This document shows positions 7,013 through 16,592 of a DNA stretch of 36,968 nucleotides, piece by piece. The notes below the pieces were generated by a model. It did no database searches. It was not told where the DNA came from and was given only the letters and a program-made list of their open reading frames with translations. Both the position numbers and the translations under genes were made by a program. The stretch spans positions 1 to 36,968 of the forward strand of contig CAKZVF010000292.1 of the NCBI GenBank assembly GCA_937921995.1, written 5' to 3'. The stretch's first letter is position 1, and each line of letters starts with the position of its first letter. Origin of the DNA: an uncultured Pirellulaceae bacterium (GTDB taxonomy: Bacteria; Planctomycetota; Planctomycetia; Pirellulales; Pirellulaceae).

Positions 7013-9067
7013 ATGAAGAAGCGTTCGATTTTCGGCACCGGTTGTATGCTGGTGTTGCTTTTACCTCTGCTATGTTCCTCCCTAGTTTTCGCCGAAGCCC
7101 CGGCATCAAACGATTCGCCAGTAGAGCGTTCGCATTTTGACGAATCGGTGCGTCCCCAAGACGACCTGTTTCAACACGTCAACGGGAAGTGGCTCCAGCA
7201 GACTGAAATTCCCGCAGATAAATCGAACTATGGTTCGTTCACGGCGCTGGCTGATCTGTCGCAAGAGCGCTGCAACGAAATGATCAAGCAACTGGCCAAC
7301 GAGCGACATGAAACAGGCTCCGACGCTCAGAAGGTTGGCGACTTCTATAAAAGCTTCATGGACGTTGACCGCGTCGACGAACTCGGCAGCCAACCGCTGG
7401 CCGAGATGTTGGCAGCGATCGACGCTATTGAGGACGTTCCCGGGCTGGTCCAACACATGGCCTACCTGATGACGATCGGCGTCGATGTGCCGCTGGGGAT
7501 GTATGTGTCCCAAGACGCAAAAAACAGTACCCTCTACGCCGTGCACTTAATCCAAAGCGGCACGACGTTGCCCGATCGCGACTACTACCTAAAACACGAT
7601 CGTAAAACGTTGGAGAACCAGATTAAGTTCCTGGACTACATCGACGCAGTGTTCAAGCTGAGCGACGTCCAACAACCAGAGTCCGCGTCGGATAAAATTC
7701 TGACCATCGAGGCGCAATTGGCCGAAGCGAGTTGGACGCGCGTTCGTATTCGAAACGCAAACGAGCGTTACAACAAGTTCACGATCGAGGAACTGAGTGA
7801 ACTGTCGCCGGAGATTGATTTTCAATCGGTATTTCAAGAAATCGAAATTGAAACGCCCGACTACGTCATCGTTAACACGCCCAGTTTCTTCGAAACGCTC
7901 AATGGGATGCTGACCGAGACGCCGCTGGAGGACTGGAAAGCCTATCTCAAGTTCAAATTGATTAACACGTTTGAAGAGTATCTTTCTCAGGACTACGTCG
8001 ACGCGGGGTTTGACTTCTTCAAAAAGGCCTTGGCCGATGTCAAACAGCAGAAACCGCGCTGGGAACGCGGCGTGAATCTTGTGGCCGGGCGCGGTGGATT
8101 CGGTGCGCTCGGTGATGCGGTGGGCAAGCTGTATGTGGCCAAACACTTCAAACCCGAAGCCAAGGCCAAGATGGATGCTTTAGTTCAGAACCTAATCAGG
8201 GCCTTCGACGATTCGATCGACGGATTGACTTGGATGTCCAGCGAAACAAAGGTGAAGGCGCGGGAGAAATTAAAGAAGATCCGCACTAAAATTGGTTACA
8301 CGGTGGCTTGGCGTGACTATTCGGATCTGACGGTGGATCCAGATGATTTGTTTGGCAACGTTCTGCGTTCAAACCAAGTCGAATTTCGCCGCATGGTCGG
8401 AAAACTTGGGCAGCCGATCGACCGCGAAGAATGGGGTATGACTCCGCAAACGGTTAACGCTTATTACAATCCGACCAAGAACGAGATCGTTTTTCCGGCG
8501 GCGATTCTGCAGTCACCCTTCTTTGACGCCGATGCTCCGGTGCCGCTGAACTATGGCGGTATCGGTGCCGTGATTGGTCATGAAATCAGCCACGCCTTCG
8601 ATGACCAGGGCAGCCAGTACGATGGCGATGGAAATCTGAACAATTGGTGGACCGATGAGGATAAGGAAACATTCGAAGCACTGACGGGAAAATTGGTCGA
8701 TCAGTACAGCACCTATCAACCTTTGCCAGGTAAGAACGTCAACGGAAAATTTACCTTGGGCGAAAACATCGCGGACCTGTCCGGTTTGGCGATCGCGTAC
8801 AAGGCGATGGCTTATGAGAATTTACCCGACGATAAAATTGCAGACTGGACCCCCGAGCAACTGTTTTTTGTTGGCTGGAGTCGCGTTTGGCAGCGGAAGT
8901 ATCGCGAGGCCGAAATGCTGAAACGGCTGCTAACCGATCCCCATTCGCCATCCCAGTTTCGCGCCAACGGGCCCGTGATGAACATCGACGCTTTTTACGA
9001 CGCTTTCGATGTCCAGCCGGGCGATCAGCTTTACAAACCTGAGGACGAGCGAATCAAGATCTGGTAA
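7013..9067 (+). CDS. M13 family zinc endopeptidase (neprilysin/PepO-like), exported
   Basis: This encodes 684 residues, the usual length for bacterial M13 metallopeptidases, which cleave oligopeptides outside the cytoplasm. An N-terminal signal peptide occupies about residues 1-28 (KKR, then a leucine-rich core, ending near VFAEA). The M13 N-terminal domain starts at FDESVRPQDDLFQHVNGKW. The catalytic zinc site is intact: HEISH at residues 523-527 (H523, H527, general base E524), and GENIAD with third ligand E584 and D588. The substrate-binding NAYYNPTKNEIVFPAAIL stretch precedes it. The C-terminus ends in IKIW, matching the family's terminal tryptophan, but lacks the cysteine usually found in CxxW of eukaryotic members. 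The start is placed at the ATG beginning the signal peptide, and the ribosome-binding site is weak. It converges on the Gfo/Idh/MocA gene with only 32 bp between the stops. Confidence 0.95.
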   Translation: MKKRSIFGTGCMLVLLLPLLCSSLVFAEAPASNDSPVERSHFDESVRPQDDLFQHVNGKWLQQTEIPADKSNYGSFTALADLSQERCNEMIKQLANERHETGSDAQKVGDFYKSFMDVDRVDELGSQPLAEMLAAIDAIEDVPGLVQHMAYLMTIGVDVPLGMYVSQDAKNSTLYAVHLIQSGTTLPDRDYYLKHDRKTLENQIKFLDYIDAVFKLSDVQQPESASDKILTIEAQLAEASWTRVRIRNANERYNKFTIEELSELSPEIDFQSVFQEIEIETPDYVIVNTPSFFETLNGMLTETPLEDWKAYLKFKLINTFEEYLSQDYVDAGFDFFKKALADVKQQKPRWERGVNLVAGRGGFGALGDAVGKLYVAKHFKPEAKAKMDALVQNLIRAFDDSIDGLTWMSSETKVKAREKLKKIRTKIGYTVAWRDYSDLTVDPDDLFGNVLRSNQVEFRRMVGKLGQPIDREEWGMTPQTVNAYYNPTKNEIVFPAAILQSPFFDADAPVPLNYGGIGAVIGHEISHAFDDQGSQYDGDGNLNNWWTDEDKETFEALTGKLVDQYSTYQPLPGKNVNGKFTLGENIADLSGLAIAYKAMAYENLPDDKIADWTPEQLFFVGWSRVWQRKYREAEMLKRLLTDPHSPSQFRANGPVMNIDAFYDAFDVQPGDQLYKPEDERIKIW

Positions 9068-9099
9068 TCGATTGATTCCCTACCTTACTAACTAAGTTG

Positions 9100-10593
9100 C
9101 TAACTACGTGGCGGTTTGCCGTCCACCCAAGGACCGGCAAGCTTCATGTAGTCGGGTTCAGTGAGAACGCTGCCCGTGTCACCGCCATTCCAACCTGGAA
9201 TGTGTTTTGGTTTCGCGCGGTCCTTTGACATTTTTTCCCAGCCTTTGGCCCACGATGAATCGGCATCTCGGACGGTGTAGGTTTCGTCGTCAAAGAAATA
9301 CGCTTTGCCGGTGCGATAACTTTGAGCGCCGAGGATCACATTGGTGATCGCGGCGGCTCCTAGTTCAGGGTCGTTGTTGCAAAGCGCTGGATCATCGGCG
9401 ACCATTGCATCAATCCAGTTTTGAAAATGTGCATAGGTTGTATCTTCAACCTTCTCGGTCTTAATCTCCTCGCGCTTGAGACTACTGTCCAAGGTCACTT
9501 GCGGCCGTTCGGGGATGAAATCAAAGCTGTCAAAGCCTTCGCCATTGCCAAACACCAGCGAACCATTGTGCCCCCGAATGACTTGCTTGATCGGAGTCGC
9601 CTGAGCGGCCATCGTGGCAGTGACCAGTCCTTGCACACCTTCTTTAAAATCGGCGACCACCGTCGCGACATCAGGAACGCCTCGTCCGTCGTACTCAAGA
9701 AAAATTCCTCCCGCGCCAACCACGCGGCTGGGAAATCTCAGCCCGGTGGCTTTGAGCATGGACGTCGTCCGGTGCACGAAGAGATCTGTGAACATACCCG
9801 AACCGAAGGACCAAAAACGTCGCCACTGAGCAAAAATCTCTCGATCGAAATCCTCGTATTCTGAGAGCCCCTCTTCCACGCCAAGCCAGCGTTTCCAGTC
9901 GATGTTTTGAGGCGTCATCTCTTCCTCAAGTCCGTAGTAACGCCATTGCCCCATCGACGAATTTCGGAAGTATTCGGTTTGATACATCAGCACTTTGCCA
10001 AGCTTCCCCGAACACAACAATTCGTTAACTTGAGGCCACAAAGGCAAACTGGTCGATTGAACGCCGACCTGCATCACTTTGCCCGACTTGCGCCATTTTT
10101 GAAGCACGCTGATGGCTTCTTCCACCGTCTTGGTCATCGGTTTTTCGCAGTACACGTGAAGGCCGCTGTCGAGCGCATCGATGACCTGTTTGTGATGCCA
10201 GTGGTCGGGCGTTCCGATGCAGACGGCATCCAGATCCTCTTTCTCAATCATCTCCAGATAGTCGACGTACTTGCTGGGCGCATTACCGGTCTGTTGTTGA
10301 ATGAAGTCAGCGGCGCGATCGACATTTTTATTGTAAACGTCGCACACCGAAACAAGCTCAATCGGCTGCCCTTCGAGCTGTAGCTTGACCAAGGTCTTCA
10401 CATGAGCGCCGAAACCGCGTCCGCCGGGGCCGATGAATCCGATTCGAAATTTACTATTGGCATCCGCTTTCACGTCCGCGTCAGCAGTGGAGGCAAAACT
10501 CCATCCCGCGCCGATAGCGCCTGCCGCCCCGATTTTCGCGCTCCCTTTGATGAAATCCCTGCGGTTTGATTTTTCAGAGGCTTGTTTTGACAT
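9100..10593 (-). CDS. Tat-exported Gfo/Idh/MocA family oxidoreductase
   Basis: This encodes 497 residues. The start at 10593 is chosen over the longer frame (10674) because GAGGAAA lies 4-10 bases upstream and the product then begins with a Tat signal: NRRDFIKG at residues 10-17 followed by an Ala/Gly-rich hydrophobic segment ending near STADA. The Rossmann fold starts with RIGFIGPGGRG (residues 50-60, dinucleotide binding). The family catalytic motif CEKPMTKT is present, with E150, K151 and P152, preceded by CIGTPDHWHH. The enzyme class transfers hydride between NAD(P) and sugars or inositols. Planctomycetes have many exported copies, which in this group probably carry a pre-bound cofactor. 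The specific substrate is unknown. The C-terminal domain (DRAKPKHIPGWNGGDTG to the end) is typical of the planctomycetal subfamily. It shares no operon with the adjacent genes. Confidence 0.93.
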   Translation of the reverse strand: MSKQASEKSNRRDFIKGSAKIGAAGAIGAGWSFASTADADVKADANSKFRIGFIGPGGRGFGAHVKTLVKLQLEGQPIELVSVCDVYNKNVDRAADFIQQQTGNAPSKYVDYLEMIEKEDLDAVCIGTPDHWHHKQVIDALDSGLHVYCEKPMTKTVEEAISVLQKWRKSGKVMQVGVQSTSLPLWPQVNELLCSGKLGKVLMYQTEYFRNSSMGQWRYYGLEEEMTPQNIDWKRWLGVEEGLSEYEDFDREIFAQWRRFWSFGSGMFTDLFVHRTTSMLKATGLRFPSRVVGAGGIFLEYDGRGVPDVATVVADFKEGVQGLVTATMAAQATPIKQVIRGHNGSLVFGNGEGFDSFDFIPERPQVTLDSSLKREEIKTEKVEDTTYAHFQNWIDAMVADDPALCNNDPELGAAAITNVILGAQSYRTGKAYFFDDETYTVRDADSSWAKGWEKMSKDRAKPKHIPGWNGGDTGSVLTEPDYMKLAGPWVDGKPPRS

Positions 10594-10778
10594 GATTTCC
10601 TCGGTTGCGTTTGAGCGATGAATATTGGTTTGATTCGATCCTCTGCGTTGGTTGACAGATGTATCACAAATCAATCAGCAGAATTGCCAATCTTTAGACT
10701 AACAAGCGAATCGTTGCCAAACTACCGCCGCGCAAAGAAAAACATGCATTCAATCGTTCCGGTTAATGGCGGCAGGCA

Positions 10779-10815
10779 AAAAGAATGCCGCTGTGAGAGG
10801 TATCACAGCGGCATT
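10779..10815 (-). terminator. Strong intrinsic terminator after the 1370-residue protein gene
   Basis: A perfect 13-bp stem (AATGCCGCTGTGA at 10784-10796 and its complement at 10803-10815) with a 6-base loop is followed on the minus strand by C then TTTTT (10779-10783). It begins 25 bp after the stop codon at 10840, confirming that stop as the true end of the long gene. Confidence 0.9.
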
Positions 10816-10839
10816 GTTAGTTCTTGTTACGCAGGTGTT

Positions 10840-13800
10840 TTACGCTTGGCGTTGCACAAACGTCTCTCCACCGTTGAGCGCTCGGTCAGCGAAGTTTTCG
10901 ACGTCGATATTGAGAATTATGCCGTCGAAGCTATCCACTTTGTTATTGCGAGCAGTAACATTGAGGAACTCGCCTCTGATAAACAGTTCGTCCAGCAGGT
11001 CCGTATCCAAGACATCATCTGCAGCGTCCAGCGTGACGATACCGTTTAGACCGGCATCAATGGAGCCTACCAGAATGTCGCCACCGGTTCCGCTGGTCTT
11101 CACAAAGACACGATTGCTCAGCTGTTGCGAAAGGATCGAAATGTCGTCGATTCGCACCGCACCGCTTCTGTTGGTCAAACTGAATTGGCCATTGGAGATC
11201 ACCGTGTCAGAGACTGTCGTGTTGCCGGTGTTGAACAAGAAAACACCTGTTTCAGTGTTGCTGGTCGTGGTCACCGATATTTCTTTGGCGAATGAATGAC
11301 CGATCACGCCATTGAATGAATCGACCGTATTGTTGCCGGCCTGGTATGTGACTTTGTGTGCCACCACCGCTAATCGGTCGTTGATGTCGCCATCAACGAT
11401 GTCATCGCCAGCGGTCAGTACGACTCCGCCTGTTCCGTCCCTCACGACGATACGCGCCGTCGAAAGATCCGACCCAGTTCCATTGGCGGCAATCTCGATC
11501 GCATTGCCGGTTGAAATTCTGTTGGATTGAACATTCCCCGTTACGATGTTGCCTTCGGCCGAAACAGAAATCTGACCGTGAGCGGCAACCGCCCGTGTGA
11601 GAATCAGAGGGTTGGACTCGTTGACAACGATGTCACCACGGTTGGCATCACCATCAGACATGATGCCCGCACTAACATTCAGCGTCCGTACGGTTGTGTC
11701 CAGTTGCACCGCAACATCTTGATCATCGACGTTGTTAAGTGCTTGGGCCAGCAAGTTTCCAGCCTGAACGTTGGCGGTGATGTCGTCTTCGGCAAACAAC
11801 CGAACATTGTCGTTACTGCCGAGCACAGTAACAGATTCGACATCAATGTCTGAACCATCACCGCGTGCGATGAGCGTAATATCGTGGCCAGGCAAGGAGA
11901 CGCTGGCGTTGCCAGTAATGTTTCCATTGGCTTGCAGCGTAATCGGACCGTTGTTGGCGGTCAGCTGTGATTCGATATCCGTTCGTTCGTTAATGAAGAC
12001 CTGCCCACCACGTTCAACACGCGAGGTGACAGAATCGACATCGGTGTACAAGAACACGCCATTGAGGTTGTCGTTGTTGATGTTGTCCGCAAAAAGGAAT
12101 AGATCTGCGCCTTGCAAACGACGAATGCCCTCAGGGGCGGCCAAGCGAATGTCATCCGCTGCTGCGAGGTTAACGTTGCCTTGAGCACGAACACCATCGA
12201 CAACAATATCGTCAGAACTGGAGGCGGCTGAGATTTCGCCGACCACATCAAATTCGGTCAGCAATGCTGTGTTGGTTGCCGTGATATCAACGTCGCCGCC
12301 GGAAGTGACCTCTTCCAAATTGACGCGATCGCCAGAGATACGAATGTCACCACCGGAGCTTAGGTTTTGACCGATGACTCTTGCAGGCGTCGCGATATCC
12401 ACGTCACCTGTCGCGTTTAAATCATTGACGATGATCTGTCCTGGTGCCGTCAGTAAGACGTTGCCGTCAGCGGTCAGCGTATCAATGTTGATTGTTGTGG
12501 TCGAATTAAGAACGAAATCATCAGTTTCAAAGATACACAGTTCGTCAATACGATTTTGTGGACCGGTGAAATTAATCGAACCGTCTTCCAGCACTGACAC
12601 AAACAGCTTTTCAGTGTCGATAGGAGCATCATCGTTCTGGAAGAAACTTCTACGAACTTCCGGAGCAATAAATGATTCCAAACGCACCAACAAATCTTCA
12701 TAAAGTTCGTCGGGATCTTCGCCGGGAGATTCCAAAGTGATCAACAAGGTTCCCGTTGGTTGGGTGGGAACTCCATCGTCGAATTCAGTCTGCACATCGA
12801 AGTCGTCACCGAAGGTGGCGCTGAAAGCAGCACTGGCCAGGTAATATCGTCCTGCGGGCAGTCCGCCTTCAATATCCTCATTCGTGATGTTCGCATTGAC
12901 GCTCAAAGAAGGATCGTCTGACACGAAGACAAGGTTGCCAACTTCGTCGTACAGAGCCAGTTCAGCATCGAATTGATTTGATTCAGCTGTAAACTCAAAC
13001 GGAGAAACTCCGTCGTAAATAAACTCAATAAAGAAAACGCCTCGCCCATCTTCACCGAACTCGTCGGTCAAGAACTGGGCTCGTGTATCGTCGCGGATGA
13101 CTTCAAATTTTTCGACGTTGTCCAATTCGACTGGAGGAACACCAACGCGCGGGTCATCGACGGTGCCTCCAAAGCCTGTGCTGATGTCGATGAAGCTTTG
13201 CACGCCGATGCCGATCTCAGGGATGCGGTCGGTCAAAAGTCCATTGATCGTCGCTGGGTCGGCAATGGTGCTCGCACTGGCACCCTCGATGCTTCCGTCA
13301 AGGCTGACGATTCGGAACGTACCCACATCACTGAAGCGAATAAACGATTCGTCTCCGACTCCGCGGGCGGCAAGTTGGCCCGTGTCGTTGGTGTTGTTGC
13401 TGAGGTCAATTTCTTTTCCTGAGACGTACAGTTGTTCTGATATCACGGAGGTGTCGACGTCCTGGGTCACATCTGATTCCACGGTCAAAACGAATTTCGT
13501 CGTTTCAAAACTGGCATCGAAGTCAATTCGGTTGGCGTTGATCCGCGCGTCGCCGTCGGCCCAAGAGTCTTCAAAAAGTTCGTCTGGGCGACCGTCGGGA
13601 TAGATGATCGGGGCGCTGACCAAGGTGATTTCTGATGAGGTGCTAAAGTCGAGGTTGCCTCGCACGCGCGTCGAGAAGTCAAACACTCGCAGGCCGTCCG
13701 AAATGAATCCTTCCACATCTCCATCAAAAATGAAGTCGCCACGTCCCTCGGAAATTTCAATGCCGCCAAGCTGCAATAGACTGACGTCGATATTACTGGT

Positions 13801-14952
13801 GTTCTCCTGTGTGAATCCTGTGCTGGCTTGAAGGATCACATTAGGACTTCTCACATTCCCTGTAAGGGTTAAGCCGCCATTGAATCGTGAACGAACGGTA
13901 TCGCCAGCGTCATTACGTCCGGCCGCCAAATGTGTCGTCGTTCCCGAACTGGCGTTTTGTACCGAGAAAGAGTTGTGGTCGAAAACTCTTACTAAAACAT
14001 TTCTGGTGTTAGTCCTACTTACGATGTTAACTTCACTGAAGTCGTTGTCGCTGGAACCGCTGAGGTCAACGGTTGTCATGATGCCTTCGTCTTCACTGAA
14101 AACAGCGGCCGTTGAAATATCCAACAAACCACCGATAACGATCGGCGAGTCAGGTGCTTGGCCGATGTTCCCTGAACCGGAGGTGATGCTGGCATTGCCT
14201 CCGACATACAAAGCGTCGATGCCATTTCCGTTGCTACCGATGAAGTTGGCACCGAACTGATCGATGACCGTAAGATCGCCAACAGCGGAGTTGATCACCA
14301 AGTTCCCCGCGACTTCCCCGCCGAATTGGTCTGCCGCGAAATCGTCAAACAAAGCGTTTCCACCAACTTGGAAACTCAAGTTGCCAAGCGTGATTCCTTC
14401 GGAGACGTTGGGACGATTGTTTGATTGAGTCAGATCCGCATCGGTGATCAGTGTGGTGTCAAGCAGATCGAAATCGTTGCCATTGGAGTTGAGAATAATG
14501 TTCCCCGTTACATCAATGGCCAGCGTATCCAAGGTCTCGCCGCCTTGGAAGTTAATAACAGCACGTGCTTCTGGGGCTCCGAATCCGGTCGAGTTAATGA
14601 CCAGTTCGGTCACGTCGGTGGCAACAAGTCGATTTCCAAGTTCGTCACCATCATCGTTGATGCCGGGGAAATCTAAACCGGGGACAAAATCGCCTTGCCA
14701 GTTGTCACCATCAATCGTCGCGGTTAGTTCACCAGCGACGGTGACGGTAAGTTGAGTTTCCTCATTAAATCCGTCGATCGTTAGTACGCCACCGGCAAAC
14801 TCAAAACTTGCGTCCAGCGGGAGACGTTGTTCCAGCGATTGGTACTGCAAGCCACCTGTTCGTCGGCGAGACGAGGATCGTGGTTTTTTGTCTTTTAGAT
14901 TCTTTGCTGAAAGAGATGTACGTTCGGTAGCGGGCGTGCGCTTGGTCATCAC
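10840..14952 (-). CDS. Giant beta-strand-repeat surface protein with LEPR-like N-terminal motif
   Basis: This encodes about 1370 residues. The N-terminus has no classical signal peptide. It is a basic segment rich in Lys, Arg and Ser (residues 4-33) followed by LEQRLPLDA (40-48), the planctomycete LEPR-xLL-type motif thought to mark large exported proteins. The rest is low in Lys and Cys and rich in Asp, Asn, Gly, Thr and Val. It is built of short strands such as GNVLLTAPGQIIVNDLNATG and GDVDIATPARV, which predict a right-handed beta-helix or filamentous-haemagglutinin-like fibre. A region at about residues 607-744 (FFIEFIYDGVSPFEF, ELALYDEVGNLVF) resembles a pre-peptidase C-terminal-like beta-sandwich. 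A longer unit recurs near the C-terminus (NNTVDSFNGVIGH and NNKVDSFDGIILN). Start is GTG at 14952 or the adjacent ATG at 14949; AGGA lies 7 or 10 bases upstream. Adhesion or surface-layer function is inferred. Confidence 0.85.
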   Translation of the reverse strand: MMTKRTPATERTSLSAKNLKDKKPRSSSRRRTGGLQYQSLEQRLPLDASFEFAGGVLTIDGFNEETQLTVTVAGELTATIDGDNWQGDFVPGLDFPGINDDGDELGNRLVATDVTELVINSTGFGAPEARAVINFQGGETLDTLAIDVTGNIILNSNGNDFDLLDTTLITDADLTQSNNRPNVSEGITLGNLSFQVGGNALFDDFAADQFGGEVAGNLVINSAVGDLTVIDQFGANFIGSNGNGIDALYVGGNASITSGSGNIGQAPDSPIVIGGLLDISTAAVFSEDEGIMTTVDLSGSSDNDFSEVNIVSRTNTRNVLVRVFDHNSFSVQNASSGTTTHLAAGRNDAGDTVRSRFNGGLTLTGNVRSPNVILQASTGFTQENTSNIDVSLLQLGGIEISEGRGDFIFDGDVEGFISDGLRVFDFSTRVRGNLDFSTSSEITLVSAPIIYPDGRPDELFEDSWADGDARINANRIDFDASFETTKFVLTVESDVTQDVDTSVISEQLYVSGKEIDLSNNTNDTGQLAARGVGDESFIRFSDVGTFRIVSLDGSIEGASASTIADPATINGLLTDRIPEIGIGVQSFIDISTGFGGTVDDPRVGVPPVELDNVEKFEVIRDDTRAQFLTDEFGEDGRGVFFIEFIYDGVSPFEFTAESNQFDAELALYDEVGNLVFVSDDPSLSVNANITNEDIEGGLPAGRYYLASAAFSATFGDDFDVQTEFDDGVPTQPTGTLLITLESPGEDPDELYEDLLVRLESFIAPEVRRSFFQNDDAPIDTEKLFVSVLEDGSINFTGPQNRIDELCIFETDDFVLNSTTTINIDTLTADGNVLLTAPGQIIVNDLNATGDVDIATPARVIGQNLSSGGDIRISGDRVNLEEVTSGGDVDITATNTALLTEFDVVGEISAASSSDDIVVDGVRAQGNVNLAAADDIRLAAPEGIRRLQGADLFLFADNINNDNLNGVFLYTDVDSVTSRVERGGQVFINERTDIESQLTANNGPITLQANGNITGNASVSLPGHDITLIARGDGSDIDVESVTVLGSNDNVRLFAEDDITANVQAGNLLAQALNNVDDQDVAVQLDTTVRTLNVSAGIMSDGDANRGDIVVNESNPLILTRAVAAHGQISVSAEGNIVTGNVQSNRISTGNAIEIAANGTGSDLSTARIVVRDGTGGVVLTAGDDIVDGDINDRLAVVAHKVTYQAGNNTVDSFNGVIGHSFAKEISVTTTSNTETGVFLFNTGNTTVSDTVISNGQFSLTNRSGAVRIDDISILSQQLSNRVFVKTSGTGGDILVGSIDAGLNGIVTLDAADDVLDTDLLDELFIRGEFLNVTARNNKVDSFDGIILNIDVENFADRALNGGETFVQRQA

Positions 14953-15518
14953 AGTGCGTTCCTAAAAAGTTGCATAGATCTTTGGTAGTTTCAGATTACT
15001 CAAAGGACCCTCCGATAGACCCTTGGATTTATAAATCCAAAACGGAATATCGAAAAAACATGGTGGGAAGGGGCCAGGCGTAATCGTAATGACCCGAAAT
15101 ATCGTCAGGACACTCACCGGAACAGAGACCCTCGATTGTAAATGAAGGGCCGCTTTTGGGGAAACAATATTCCGCAAAATTTTGATGCCAGCCGAAGAAG
15201 GCCGATGGTGAAGAGCTTCACAGAGAGGGCAGTCTGCCCGAACGCGACACTTCGGCATATCTTCTTATTCGCGTTTCTTCGACGTTGAAAAAGCAGCGAT
15301 CACCGTTGGGTCGGCAAGACGCTTCGCGCTTTAGAATGAAAGGTCGAATGCGATTCAATTATGCCTGTCGATGATGCAGGTGATAAGAGAAGCATTTTTG
15401 TTTTCGTGACAAGTGCGCGCTGAATTTAGAAAACGATTCGGCCTTTGATGCGACGGTTAATGCAGGGGCGGGATTCGTGGCCTCATCCACTACGTTTTAA
15501 TTGACACGAAGTGACGGT
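14953..15518. other. Intergenic region with an 18-bp palindrome
   Basis: This 566-bp region has no convincing gene; a 98-residue minus-strand frame at 14962-15258 lacks a ribosome-binding site and family resemblance. It should hold the promoter of the 1370-residue protein gene and the 3' end of the zinc-ribbon gene's transcript. A perfect 18-bp palindrome, TTGGATTTATAAATCCAA, lies at 15023-15040, about 70 bp upstream of the giant gene's start. It could be an operator or simply an AT-rich dyad. Confidence 0.5.
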
Positions 15519-16412
15519 CTAGAAACGCACGTCATCGGGGTCAAGCGACGGCATTGGAAGACTGTCTTCCTCGTCCAAATCCAAATCGTCAAACTCCGGC
15601 AATACATCATCTTCCACAAAACGCGACGGTACAACAAAAGGCACCACTTTATGGATCGTCGGTGCGAGTCCGAATGGATCCAGTCCAACGATCCACATCA
15701 ACCCTAGATAAGCCAGTGGGAATGCGATAAATCCTCCCACCGTAATCTTCAGCCACTCGACGACCGAATCCGGTTCTTCTTCGGGCTCGCTGGACGATGA
15801 TCGACGGCTGCTTGATTTGCTACTACGTGAGGACCGTGACTCAGAAGACGACGATCTTGAAGAAGATGAACCCGATGAAGAAGACCGAGATCGCGCTGAT
15901 TCTCTCGGCACTTCGTCGACGACCTTCACGGCGGAAGTCGCTTCATCAGCAGTCGTTTCCTCAACGGTCGATGATGCGGATTGCGTCGTGGCCACAGGAA
16001 CTGTGGAGGCATTAATCTTTGGTCTCCCGGTTCTGGACCGTTCGGCCTCTTTGATTGCCTGTTCTTTGCGTTCATCGGAACTGCGCGAACGACGTCTTCG
16101 CCGACGCCGGTGCTTCGCACCGTTATAAATCTGCTTGGGCACCTCAAATTTCACGCGCGGTTTGACCGCATTTTCATCGGCAGGTTCGCGGACGCGATCC
16201 ACGACCGGTGTGTAATCCTGCGCGACTTCTCCCTCAATAATCTCCGCCGCCGGGATGGCAGAGGCAATCAATTGTTGAACCGGAAAACGCTTTTCGCAAT
16301 GTGGACAGCATGCAACATGGGTCACATCAGTCGTCACGGGCACGCGCATCAAACCATTGCAGGCAATGCAGTTACCCAAGATCATTGGACGTTCAGGTTG
16401 AGTGCTGGACAT
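15519..16412 (-). CDS. Zinc-ribbon protein with Arg/Ser-rich middle and C-terminal TM
   Basis: This encodes 297 residues with clear modular structure. A zinc-ribbon-like knuckle is formed by C15 and C18 (CIAC) and C36 and C39 (CPHC). After an acidic linker comes a strongly basic cluster (KHRRRRRRRSRSS, about residues 100-112). A low-complexity Ser/Arg tract follows at about 173-208, with repeated RSSSS and SRSS units. A hydrophobic segment (about 222-242, TVGGFIAFPLAYLGLMWIVG) is a probable TM helix, and the C-terminus is very acidic (FDDLDLDEEDSLPMP). Proteins with an N-terminal zinc ribbon and a C-terminal TM are common hypotheticals in Pirellulaceae; no function is known. The start ATG sits in an AT-rich context without a Shine-Dalgarno sequence. 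A nucleic-acid or protein-binding role for the ribbon is only a guess. Confidence 0.75.
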   Translation of the reverse strand: MSSTQPERPMILGNCIACNGLMRVPVTTDVTHVACCPHCEKRFPVQQLIASAIPAAEIIEGEVAQDYTPVVDRVREPADENAVKPRVKFEVPKQIYNGAKHRRRRRRRSRSSDERKEQAIKEAERSRTGRPKINASTVPVATTQSASSTVEETTADEATSAVKVVDEVPRESARSRSSSSGSSSSRSSSSESRSSRSSKSSSRRSSSSEPEEEPDSVVEWLKITVGGFIAFPLAYLGLMWIVGLDPFGLAPTIHKVVPFVVPSRFVEDDVLPEFDDLDLDEEDSLPMPSLDPDDVRF

Positions 16413-16592
16413 ATTAATATTAACAATTCAATATCTGATCAGTCGATTCGACCCGTTCAGTATACAGCTTTCTTTTGATTTGGCGAACCACCCTGCAAAT
16501 TTCAAGATGATAATCTGCGTAAGGTTTGCTGTTTCCTAAACTTCCAACAATCTCACATTCGCAAGACACTTTTTTCAGCTTTTAGATTTCCC

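Noticed and set aside
14962..15258. Minus-strand 98-codon frame in the intergenic region
   Set aside because: No ribosome-binding site, no recognisable product, and a cysteine/proline-rich composition unlike neighbouring genes; it overlaps the probable promoter of the giant protein gene.
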